This document shows positions 14,910 to 22,839 of a DNA stretch of 40,912 nucleotides, in pieces (positions within the stretch are counted from its first letter, which is position 1; each line of letters opens with the position of its first letter). The translations under genes were made by a program, and so were the position numbers. A model generated the notes under the pieces. That model made no database searches. It was not told where the DNA came from and was given only the letters and a program-made list of their open reading frames with translations. Where the stretch lies: positions 1 through 40,912 of the IMG/VR virus record IMGVR_UViG_3300024319_000578. One strand, given 5' to 3'. This stretch comes from a virus.

Positions 14910-17273
14910 ATGCCAATTATAAGGAACCTTAAAAAAGACTTTGACGAAGGTCGTATGGATAGTTTACGTTCAGTTACTTATAGGGAAACTGGTACTGAGG
15001 CTCCTTATGTAACAAAGAATATAGGGAGCAAATCCGACGAAGTTACAAAAAGAATTGACGATCTTGCCCGTATGGGTAAAATGCTTATAAGCAAGCCAGG
15101 ACTTGAACACCTAGCAAAGGAAGGTATATTAAAGCAAGGAGAAATAACAGATAAGTTAAGGCAAAATGAAAAGTACAAAAACGGAACTGCTGTAGGTAAT
15201 TTTCTCAGAAGAGCAACAGGCACTGTAGAACACTTAGCTTTAGTCGCTGGCTCTACCTTAGCCCAGGTACCTGTTAATGGAACCGGAACACACTTTGTTA
15301 GAGGTTTTAATAAAGATACGTACTTACAAGAAAGTACATCATTTCCCGGGCCAGTAAACGGTTCTACCTATACTCTTGACGGACAAAAAGTACCAATGTC
15401 AAGCCTAAGCTCAGAATCTACCCTACCTACTTTAAATACAACTTCTTCTCCTGGAAATTTGGGAAAGTTAAATATAGGTATACAAGGAGATCTAGAACCG
15501 AGTTATGGACCTGCAGGAAAAGTAGTTGATAAGTACGGTTACGGAAACAACTTTACTGAGACTGATACAAGTCTAAATATAGAAAAAGCTTCTAGCGGAA
15601 CAGTTATAAATAATAAAACAGAAGGTTTAGAAAATTCTACTTTAACTAAAGGTACTTTAGGACGTACTAATAAAGGTGTAGTAGGGACTCTTGAATCTAA
15701 TTTTGATAGAAGTAACAAATATAGTAATACCAGTCCACTAACAGGAGTAGGAACTTTAGATAATGCTAATAATGTACAAAATGGAGTAAGTACTGCAAAA
15801 CCGCAAGACCTTACTAGAAATACAACAGCATCACCAGAAAGCTTAGGGGTATCTAATAAGAACGTTATAGGAGACATACCTGAGGAAGTAAATTCAAGCA
15901 ATTACCGCCCGGATACTCCTTATACAGAAACTGAGACAACTAACAATGCAATTGCTGTACGTACTGGAAACCCAGTTAACAACCCTAAAGGGGAAGGTGA
16001 ATTCAATCAAACGTTTGCAGTACAAACTACATCACTTGAAGGAGAATTCGGAATTAGCAATAAAAAGATTGAAGGAGATATAGCTCCATTAGAAAATACT
16101 AAAGCAACTAAATTCACAATAGGTGATTCTAAAACTAAATTAGGAACACAGGAAAATATATTAGCAGCACAACCAGGAGTTACAGGTAGTATTATAAAAA
16201 TACCACTTAAAGACTCCCCAACACCGGATGAGTTTGTGGATAATCAAATGTCTACACAACTATACTCATCAGGGAGTACATATACAGGAGAAACTGCTAA
16301 ACAGCATGTAGATATACTTAAACACGGAGATGGACTAAATGTAGGTATAGCAAATAGAGCTAATCTCAACGATGATACTATTGGCGGAACATCAAAACCA
16401 ATACCGGACAAGCTTAACTCCGACTCTGCAACTTATAGTCAACTAACTTCTTCTACAAAACTAAAAGATTTTAGAGAAACAGATGAATTTGGAGGTGGAA
16501 TAAGAAACACCTACTCCTTTGATTATAGTGATATAAAAATAAATAAAGAAAAAAGAGTAGGTCTAGGAAACCCAGGTAAAGCATCTAGAATAAGAACATC
16601 CTATACAATTTCAGACCCAGATACAGTAGATAAAATAAATGCATTAGATGTTAGTAAAAAACCTTTAGACGGAATAGAGGAAAACAGAGATTTAGTACAG
16701 TTAGAATTTCAGGTGATAACACCAGAAGAAACATACTATTTAGCTTTTAGAGCATTTCTTGATACCTTTGACGATAGTTTTAACGGTTCATGGAAATCAA
16801 GTAAATATCTAGGTAGAGCAGATAGTTTTTACACATACAGCGGATTTGAAAGAACTATAAATATAGGATTTAAAATAGCAGCACAGTCAAAAGACGAAAT
16901 GAAACCACTGTATAGAAAAGTTGCAACTTTAGCTTCTGTAACAGCACCTTCATACGGTACCGGTGGTAGATTTATGAGAGGTACTATAGCTAAGGTAACC
17001 GTAGGAGATTACATATACGAACAACCAGGTATAATAGAATCAGTTCAATACACATGGCAAAAAGACTACCCCTGGGAGATATCTTTTCAAAATCCGGAAG
17101 GAGAAGGAGGTAAAGATCAGATACTTCCTCATGTACTGGATGTATCATTATCATTTAAAGTAATACACGACTTCTTACCAGAAACAGGGTTAACACCATT
17201 TATAACAAATCACAGGCCAATAAAAAGTAATAAAGATACATATATTCCTTTAAAGAATGGACTTAAAGAGTAA
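14910..17273 (+). CDS. Baseplate protein with repetitive linker, possibly gp48/gp54-like tube initiator
   Basis: The 787-residue protein has a helical N-terminus (~1-110), a long Thr/Asn/Ser/Gly-rich middle (~120-530) with at least four degenerate repeats, and a folded C-terminal domain (~540-787). The C-terminal part has EFQVITPEETYYLAFRAFLD, YSGFERTINIGFKIAAQS, YGTGGRFMRGTIAKVTVGDY and YIYEQPGIIESVQYTWQKDY. That pattern resembles baseplate proteins that join the hub or tube to the wedges in myoviruses, but I cannot assign a T4 homologue firmly. A LysM-like gp53 homologue and hub proteins follow. It is a baseplate structural protein with good confidence; the exact role is unknown. Confidence 0.7.
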   Translation: MPIIRNLKKDFDEGRMDSLRSVTYRETGTEAPYVTKNIGSKSDEVTKRIDDLARMGKMLISKPGLEHLAKEGILKQGEITDKLRQNEKYKNGTAVGNFLRRATGTVEHLALVAGSTLAQVPVNGTGTHFVRGFNKDTYLQESTSFPGPVNGSTYTLDGQKVPMSSLSSESTLPTLNTTSSPGNLGKLNIGIQGDLEPSYGPAGKVVDKYGYGNNFTETDTSLNIEKASSGTVINNKTEGLENSTLTKGTLGRTNKGVVGTLESNFDRSNKYSNTSPLTGVGTLDNANNVQNGVSTAKPQDLTRNTTASPESLGVSNKNVIGDIPEEVNSSNYRPDTPYTETETTNNAIAVRTGNPVNNPKGEGEFNQTFAVQTTSLEGEFGISNKKIEGDIAPLENTKATKFTIGDSKTKLGTQENILAAQPGVTGSIIKIPLKDSPTPDEFVDNQMSTQLYSSGSTYTGETAKQHVDILKHGDGLNVGIANRANLNDDTIGGTSKPIPDKLNSDSATYSQLTSSTKLKDFRETDEFGGGIRNTYSFDYSDIKINKEKRVGLGNPGKASRIRTSYTISDPDTVDKINALDVSKKPLDGIEENRDLVQLEFQVITPEETYYLAFRAFLDTFDDSFNGSWKSSKYLGRADSFYTYSGFERTINIGFKIAAQSKDEMKPLYRKVATLASVTAPSYGTGGRFMRGTIAKVTVGDYIYEQPGIIESVQYTWQKDYPWEISFQNPEGEGGKDQILPHVLDVSLSFKVIHDFLPETGLTPFITNHRPIKSNKDTYIPLKNGLKE
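15436..16095 (+). repeat. Four degenerate protein repeats in the baseplate protein linker
   Basis: Related units occur at residue ~177 (SPGNLGKLNIGIQGDLE), ~243 (TKGTLGRTNKGVVGTLE), ~304 (SPESLGVSNKNVIGDIPE) and ~371 (SLEGEFGISNKKIEGDIAP). The core is LGxxNKxVxGDI with 61-67-residue spacing. DNA identity is low, so the repeats are ancient or constrained only at the protein level. Confidence 0.65.
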
Positions 17274-17290
17274 AAAAGTAGGTTTCTTAC

Positions 17291-17319
17291 TTGAAAGATA
17301 AAAAAAAATTCGTATATTA
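17291..17319 (+). promoter_or_regulatory. Promoter candidate, TTG-N19-TATATTA, nearly abutting the start codon
   Basis: TTG at 17291-17293 and TATATTA at 17313-17319 have a 19-base spacer. The ATG of the gp53-like gene begins only 4 bases after the -7 element, so a transcript started here would be leaderless or would serve only downstream genes. Confidence 0.45.
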
Positions 17320-17323
17320 AAAG

Positions 17324-17629
17324 ATGGGAAGAAGATTTAAAAAAATACCGGTTAGTAAAACAGTTGGAGGAACTACCTATAAAAGAAACGTAATATACCC
17401 GGAAATTCCCTTAAGTGAAAATGATGTATACGTGATAACTCAATACGGAGACAGGTATGATTCTCTAGCCCTTGAATTCTATAAAGACTCAGAACTATGG
17501 TGGATAATCTCTTCTGCTAATAATTACCAAAAAGGCTCGCTTAATGTAACACCTGGTGTACAGTTGAGAATACCTGCTGATAAAACCGCAGCTATACAGT
17601 TATATGAAGAAGTTAATAAAAATAGATAA
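17324..17629 (+). CDS. LysM-like baseplate wedge protein (T4 gp53 / tail protein X type)
   Basis: The 101-residue protein reads as a phage LysM-type module: YPEIPLSENDVYVITQYGDRYDSLA, then EFYKDSELWWIISSANNYQKG, and a closing PGVQLRIP. This is the signature of gp53-like baseplate proteins and of tail protein X. In T4 gp53 clamps wedge units together; LysM-like folds are also used to hold the baseplate to the tube. Its stop overlaps the next start by one base (TAATG), so the two are translationally coupled. Compared with T4 gp53 (about 196 residues) it is short and consists mostly of the LysM part. Confidence 0.75.
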   Translation: MGRRFKKIPVSKTVGGTTYKRNVIYPEIPLSENDVYVITQYGDRYDSLALEFYKDSELWWIISSANNYQKGSLNVTPGVQLRIPADKTAAIQLYEEVNKNR

Positions 17630-19176
17630 TGTCTAAAAAAGGAAAAGATAAACCTCAAGGTCAACCTCAAGAAGTTATTGGTGGAGGAATAGACGGAAGT
17701 GTGGTAGAACAGCTCATCGCACGGGAAAGTCTTATATCTTCTTCTAAGAGAGACAAAAACCACTTACTTTTCTTTAATAGTAATGGCGCCTGGGCAAGAA
17801 TAGTATCGAGTGTTAATACAATAACAAAAGCGGAGACAGAAGGATTAGCAACAGGTAAGAAGACGATTAAAGATGTAGTAGGTAGTAAAAATCTAGCTTA
17901 TAATAATGTCATTATGGGCGGCACTGTTAAACAAGGAACCGCTACACAGCCGACTTCAATCAACGGAGGAATTAATCAATCAAAACACAATCCTATAAAC
18001 ATAGACACGGATGGATATGTTTCTGCAGGAGATATAAAAGATAGTGCCTACCATAACTATGAAAGCTTAGGACACAGACCAACTCCAGGAATTAACTCTG
18101 TCTCTGTTAAATCTAAAGGTACTTACGGTAGTTTAAGAGAAGCAGAAGTAAATGTAACAGTATGGACATTAGAAGATTTAGAGATGATGCAAGCTCTATA
18201 CCTCAGACCTGGTTTTTCTATACTTTTAGAATGGGGACATTCTTTACAACTCGACAGTAAATCAGGAGAAGTAGTTAAAGATATACAGTTTTATAGAAAG
18301 TTTTTAAGAAATAAGATACCAAAAAAAACTATACAAAATGACTTAAAAGAACTATCCTTTGATTCTAGCTATAACTACGATTCAATGACAGGTTTCGTAT
18401 CTAATTTTAATTGGAGCTTTAGAGAAGATGGAGGTTATGATTGTATGATTAAAATAATATCTAAAGGAACAGTTCTTGAATCAATCGCTGTTACTTTCGA
18501 TACTTCAAACGTATATCCACCTGACCAACTCGATAAATGGAGTGAAGACAAAGGTAAAAAAGAAAGGAGATCTATATACCACAAGTTATTTGTAGAACTT
18601 GAACACTTAATCGGAGACCCTAACTCAGGTGTTCAGGAATTTAAACAAAATACAGTAGAATTTATAGATTCAATAGACGATGTAGGAACAGCAGTCCAAA
18701 TAGCACTAGCAACTGGAAATACTGATCTTCTAGCTACAGCTACAGCTACAGCAGTAGAAGAGTTTACCGAAATATTTACAGGAGATGATGAAAGAGCAAG
18801 AGAAGACCTAAACGATATTTCAACAACTACAGGTAGAGCACTACTGGAAGATGTTAATTTCAAAGCAAAATACGATAAAGTAATAAATGGAGGCAGTTTA
18901 GAGTATAGAAATTCATCTTATAATTGGACTAAAGATAAACCTTTATCTCAATACAATGAAGATAAGGTAGTACCTTACTTAAATGATAAATTTGGAATGT
19001 ACGGACTTAAGTTTACAAAAGCCGGCTGGGGAAATTACGTAAAAATAACTGTAGTAGGAGATGCATCAAGATCGGCGGAATTCGAGCTGAACACCTTAAC
19101 ACCTCAAGGGTCTAGGAAAGAGACGTATAATATAATGGATTTTATTGTAGAAAATGGTAAACTCCCTAGTAATTAA
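17629..19176 (+). CDS. Baseplate hub-type structural protein
   Basis: The 515-residue protein starts with a disordered Lys/Gln/Gly segment. It then has landmarks that suggest hub or gp27-like proteins of aquatic myoviruses: VKSKGTYGSLREAEVNVTVW, LYLRPGFSILLEWGHS (~190-207), YDSMTGFVSNFNWSFREDGG (~247-266) and CMIKIISKGTVLES. The C-terminal part (~330-515) is more charged, with an Ala/Thr-rich helix. No enzymatic motif is visible. The gene sits between the gp53-like gene and the 973-residue hydrolase-bearing hub protein, with a 1-base overlap on the left and 6 bases on the right. A direct partner role in the hub is the likeliest explanation. The match is by pattern, not by a confirmed family. 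Confidence 0.65.
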   Translation: MSKKGKDKPQGQPQEVIGGGIDGSVVEQLIARESLISSSKRDKNHLLFFNSNGAWARIVSSVNTITKAETEGLATGKKTIKDVVGSKNLAYNNVIMGGTVKQGTATQPTSINGGINQSKHNPINIDTDGYVSAGDIKDSAYHNYESLGHRPTPGINSVSVKSKGTYGSLREAEVNVTVWTLEDLEMMQALYLRPGFSILLEWGHSLQLDSKSGEVVKDIQFYRKFLRNKIPKKTIQNDLKELSFDSSYNYDSMTGFVSNFNWSFREDGGYDCMIKIISKGTVLESIAVTFDTSNVYPPDQLDKWSEDKGKKERRSIYHKLFVELEHLIGDPNSGVQEFKQNTVEFIDSIDDVGTAVQIALATGNTDLLATATATAVEEFTEIFTGDDERAREDLNDISTTTGRALLEDVNFKAKYDKVINGGSLEYRNSSYNWTKDKPLSQYNEDKVVPYLNDKFGMYGLKFTKAGWGNYVKITVVGDASRSAEFELNTLTPQGSRKETYNIMDFIVENGKLPSN

Positions 19177-19182
19177 TAATAT

Positions 19183-22104
19183 ATGGCTAGTAAATACACT
19201 GAACAAACATACAAGTACTTAGATACAACTCCTAAAGGAGGTCAAACTTTACCTCCTACAATGAAGCCAAACGCTACATATATTGCTAAATACCTAAAAT
19301 CACAAGGGTATACTAAAGCTGGAGCACAAGCAGTACTAGCTAACATAAAAAAAGAAAGTTACTTTAAACCAGCAATAGTTGAAGTTGGAGTAGGTGGAAA
19401 TTCTGAAATAGGTGGGAAAGGAGGAATCGGGTTAATTCAATGGACTGGTCAAGGAAAAAGAAGAAGAGGTAAATTAGAAAAAGCAGCAAATTTTGATAAA
19501 GAAGTTAGAGATAGTTTAGATTTTCAAACTAAGTACTTAGTAAGCGAAGTAAAAGGAAAACCTATTGCTAACATATTAAAATCAACTGCAAACCCAGTAG
19601 AAGCAACTTTAGAGCTTCTGTTTTTAGATATTCGACCACAATCTGCTATTAACGTAAAAAAAGCAATCAATAAAGGACTTGACCCAGCTAGTAAAGATAT
19701 TAAGAAAGTACAAAATAGGGTAAATGCTACATGGGCAGTTCAGAGTATAGTAGATGAAGTATGGGGAGGAACCGTAGAGGACTATCCTACAGGAACTACT
19801 CCAACTGAAAACGGAACAGGTAATAGTGCAAACAATACTTCGAACAACACTAGTAAACCAGACCCAGATAAAGTTAACCAAACTAGTGACAATAAGCAGA
19901 AATTACAAACACCTCCAGCTATAGATCAACTACCAATATATACTAAGGATAGTTTTATGAGATCTCAGGCACAGCATTTAAAAAATACAATAAATGGATT
20001 CGTTGCATTTAGGTTAAAGTCTATAGAAGAGAAAGATACAGGAGTATTCGATAATGATGATTTAAATGAATATTGGATACCTCTTTATGTTGTTTTAGAT
20101 ATATATAATCAATATGTTAGTTTAATAGATGCAACTGTAGAGCCAGAGAAGGGATCAAATACACCAGGTAGAAAATTAACTGAGTTTTACACCGGATACC
20201 AGGACATAGACGATACCAAACAAGCATATGAGAAAGAATGTAAATTTCTTACAAACAACTTGCATTTTTCAATCGATCCTATGGTGTGTGTATTACCTAA
20301 GCCTGTTCAAAATATCACAGTGTACGATTCTAAAAAACAACCAGTACTTTGGAGAGACCCTGTTGTAGGCTACGATACTACTTCTTATGCTCCAGGACTC
20401 ATATATAAAAACGGGTTTCACAAGAACGTTGTAGAAGCTCTACAGAGAGGATTAATGAGAGGGGAGACAGATGATATACTAAACATTCTAATTTCTTGCC
20501 AACTACTTCAAGAAGAGTTGGATAAAATAATCAGTAAGACAGAAGATTCTGACCAAAATGAAGGAAACGATATGGTGACTTTTATAAGGACTATATTGAA
20601 AGCATGTAATGAGGCTTTAGGTGGAATAAATGACCTAGATACAATATACGATGAACAGGACGATAGATTTTATATAGTAGACCGTAAAGTAACACCAGCA
20701 CTACGTAATATACTGCCAACCATTAGCCTTACAGGACTTAAATCAACAATTACAAACCTCAATATATCTAGTAAAATTAGTTCAAATATTGCTAGTATGG
20801 TATCTATAGCAGCTCAAGGAACTGGTGGACATACTAAAGATAATATAGCACCTTTATTAGAGTGGAATAGAGGTTTATTAGATAGACACATAAGACATAA
20901 ATCTCAAAAAAATACAGCCGATAACGGACAAGTTAAAGAGAATCGAGAAACACCAGAAGATAAGAGGTTAAAAAAATGGACTTTAGCATACCACGACTAC
21001 TGGGAAGAGCTTAACGGTAATTCTGGCTTTTGGGCAGATAACGGAGACTACGATAGCAAAGCAGTTGCTAATATAAAAGGGTACCATAAAGAGTGGTGTC
21101 AAAAGTGGGTAGTGGAAATGAAGAGTAAATCAAAAGAAGACCCAACACCAGCACCAGGTGTGATACCGGTTGAATTATCTTTTACAACTATGGGTATAGG
21201 AGGATTAAAGATAGGACAAGCATTTCTAGTAGAAGAAGGAGTACTACCTTTCCAATATTCAGAAAATTTTGGATTTATAATAACAGGACTCTCTCATAAC
21301 ATATCAGATGGTAAATGGACTACAGATGTAAAAACACAATTCTACTCAACTAAACCACCAACACAAGAAGAGATAGAATACTTTAACGAAAAACACAGCT
21401 CAGAAGCAGTACCTTATCAGAATAACAACTCATCATCACCAACATCAGGAGGAACTGCAGGTAGTGTAACTACGGCAGGAGCAACATTAGGTGAACAGGG
21501 AGAAATAGTCGTTGCTGATGGACAAGATCCTGCACCGATTATTAATCCTAATAAGATAGGAAGAAGATCTCCATATCATAATAAAGGACTAGCACCAGTT
21601 GTCGCAAATAAACCTCTAGTAAGAGAGTGGGGAAGTAAAGCAAGAACATACGGTAAATCTAACGTACTAAAAGGAGCTACAGACGGTATTTTTGCTCCTA
21701 TAGGTGGACCAGGTACCCCTGGAGCTTCATGGGGAAGTAGTAGCTCTTCAAATGTAAATGGATCATACTACCTTGAAACAAAAGCAGCAGCACAATTTGT
21801 TGGATGGTATAACGAAATGGTGACAGCAGGAATAAAATTTAGAGTAACGTCTGCTTTAAGGTTCGGGAGTAATGTCGGTGGAGGTGTACATGGTTATGGA
21901 CTTGCAGTTGATTTCGGCAATTTATGGAGATTAGTAGGAGGAGCAGAAACTAATATACCTAATAAAAACGCAAGAATTCAGAACCCAGTATGGAAGCAAA
22001 TGGCTGAAATAGGGGCTAAGTACGGCTGGTATAATCCTTGGAGATTATCTGATGGCGCAAGACAAGAAGAATTATGGCATTTTGAATACTGGGGTCCAGC
22101 ATAA
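19183..22104 (+). CDS. Baseplate hub protein with tail lysozyme and M15-type peptidase domains
   Basis: The 973-residue protein joins three parts. Residues ~30-195 form a phage tail lysozyme domain: AKYLKSQGYTKAGAQAVLAN, IKKES with probable catalytic Glu58, and GIGLIQWTG (81-89). After an Asn/Thr-rich linker, the middle (~245-740) is structural and ends in GLKIGQAFLVEEGVLPFQYS and a GFIITGLSHNISDGKW strand, hub-like in character. After a Ser/Thr/Gly linker, the C-terminus (~865-973) is a VanY/M15 D-Ala-D-Ala peptidase-like domain: FRVTSALRFG, HGYGLAVDF (His903, Asp910) and WHFEYW (His966), the usual zinc ligands. It therefore can attack both glycan and peptide of peptidoglycan during tail penetration. 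T4 gp5 carries only a lysozyme. Domain calls are strong; the exact bond cleaved is unknown. Confidence 0.85.
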   Translation: MASKYTEQTYKYLDTTPKGGQTLPPTMKPNATYIAKYLKSQGYTKAGAQAVLANIKKESYFKPAIVEVGVGGNSEIGGKGGIGLIQWTGQGKRRRGKLEKAANFDKEVRDSLDFQTKYLVSEVKGKPIANILKSTANPVEATLELLFLDIRPQSAINVKKAINKGLDPASKDIKKVQNRVNATWAVQSIVDEVWGGTVEDYPTGTTPTENGTGNSANNTSNNTSKPDPDKVNQTSDNKQKLQTPPAIDQLPIYTKDSFMRSQAQHLKNTINGFVAFRLKSIEEKDTGVFDNDDLNEYWIPLYVVLDIYNQYVSLIDATVEPEKGSNTPGRKLTEFYTGYQDIDDTKQAYEKECKFLTNNLHFSIDPMVCVLPKPVQNITVYDSKKQPVLWRDPVVGYDTTSYAPGLIYKNGFHKNVVEALQRGLMRGETDDILNILISCQLLQEELDKIISKTEDSDQNEGNDMVTFIRTILKACNEALGGINDLDTIYDEQDDRFYIVDRKVTPALRNILPTISLTGLKSTITNLNISSKISSNIASMVSIAAQGTGGHTKDNIAPLLEWNRGLLDRHIRHKSQKNTADNGQVKENRETPEDKRLKKWTLAYHDYWEELNGNSGFWADNGDYDSKAVANIKGYHKEWCQKWVVEMKSKSKEDPTPAPGVIPVELSFTTMGIGGLKIGQAFLVEEGVLPFQYSENFGFIITGLSHNISDGKWTTDVKTQFYSTKPPTQEEIEYFNEKHSSEAVPYQNNNSSSPTSGGTAGSVTTAGATLGEQGEIVVADGQDPAPIINPNKIGRRSPYHNKGLAPVVANKPLVREWGSKARTYGKSNVLKGATDGIFAPIGGPGTPGASWGSSSSSNVNGSYYLETKAAAQFVGWYNEMVTAGIKFRVTSALRFGSNVGGGVHGYGLAVDFGNLWRLVGGAETNIPNKNARIQNPVWKQMAEIGAKYGWYNPWRLSDGARQEELWHFEYWGPA

Positions 22105-22116
22105 AACTATATACAA

Positions 22117-22797
22117 ATGTATTTACCTAAATCACAATATAAATTAACTAAAGTTAAAGATATACCAAACGTAAAAGAGGTAGTTGACCGTTTAGGAAAC
22201 TTTATTAACTCAAATAAACAAGTAGTTCTAACGTCTTTTGGTACTATATTCGATAAAGCAGGAATAGATTTTGATAAAGGAGATTTTTCAAAAGCGATGG
22301 AGTTGTTTTCTACTGGAACAGCAGAAGATTCTGAATCTAGTGATAAACCTGGATATGAATTCGATAAAGAAAATCCAGAAATAAATTCATCTGTAAAATC
22401 ATTTTCTTTAAAACTTCCTCCTACATCAGACGATAGAAAGAGAGGAATAATGCAAAGATGTTTTTACTATAATAAATGTACAGGAAAAGCATCAGAAGTT
22501 TCAAAAGTACAACTAAAAAATTTAAATGTAAACAAAGACCTATGTACTGAATTAGCGATAGCTGACTGGTATATTAAAGGTTCTGCTAAAGATAGAACTG
22601 TAAACGGATATTTTTTAGAAGGTTTAGAGACCATTAACAGTAGAACAGTACAGGAACTTAAAAAAACTATTCCGGTAATAGAAGGACTTATTAAAAGTCC
22701 ATTAGAATACGTCGAAGATACATTTATACCTTCATCTAAGGAATACAAACCTCAGAAAAAAGACATTATTATACCTTCTCCAGGAAAAGAGTTGTAG
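22117..22797 (+). CDS. Hypothetical protein at the end of the tail module
   Basis: I do not recognise the family. The 226-residue protein has a Lys-rich helical N-terminus (KDIPNVKEVVDRLGNFINSN), an acidic Ser/Glu stretch around 70-95, and a compact middle with three cysteines (GIMQRCFYYNKCTGKA, KDLCTELAIADWYIKG). The C-terminus is Pro/Lys-rich (EYKPQKKDIIIPSPGKEL). It follows the hub protein by 12 bases and is the last gene before a promoter with a palindromic spacer, so it closes the tail operon. A minor virion or assembly role is inferred from position only. Confidence 0.65.
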   Translation: MYLPKSQYKLTKVKDIPNVKEVVDRLGNFINSNKQVVLTSFGTIFDKAGIDFDKGDFSKAMELFSTGTAEDSESSDKPGYEFDKENPEINSSVKSFSLKLPPTSDDRKRGIMQRCFYYNKCTGKASEVSKVQLKNLNVNKDLCTELAIADWYIKGSAKDRTVNGYFLEGLETINSRTVQELKKTIPVIEGLIKSPLEYVEDTFIPSSKEYKPQKKDIIIPSPGKEL

Positions 22798-22820
22798 ATA
22801 CGAAATATTTTCGTATATTA
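22792..22820 (+). promoter_or_regulatory. Promoter, TTG-N19-TATATTA, for the replication module
   Basis: TTG at 22792-22794 (partly in the previous stop region) and TATATTA at 22814-22820 have a 19-base spacer. It lies directly upstream of the polymerase gene. A perfect inverted repeat covers most of the spacer and the first bases of the -7 element. Confidence 0.6.
22798..22816. promoter_or_regulatory. Possible operator: perfect 8-bp inverted repeat in the polymerase promoter
   Basis: ATACGAAA and TTTCGTAT flank a TAT centre. The repeat spans the spacer into the -7 element and has no following U-run, so a repressor or activator site is more likely than a terminator. Confidence 0.45.
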
Positions 22821-22839
22821 TAATAAAGGTTACAAACAA

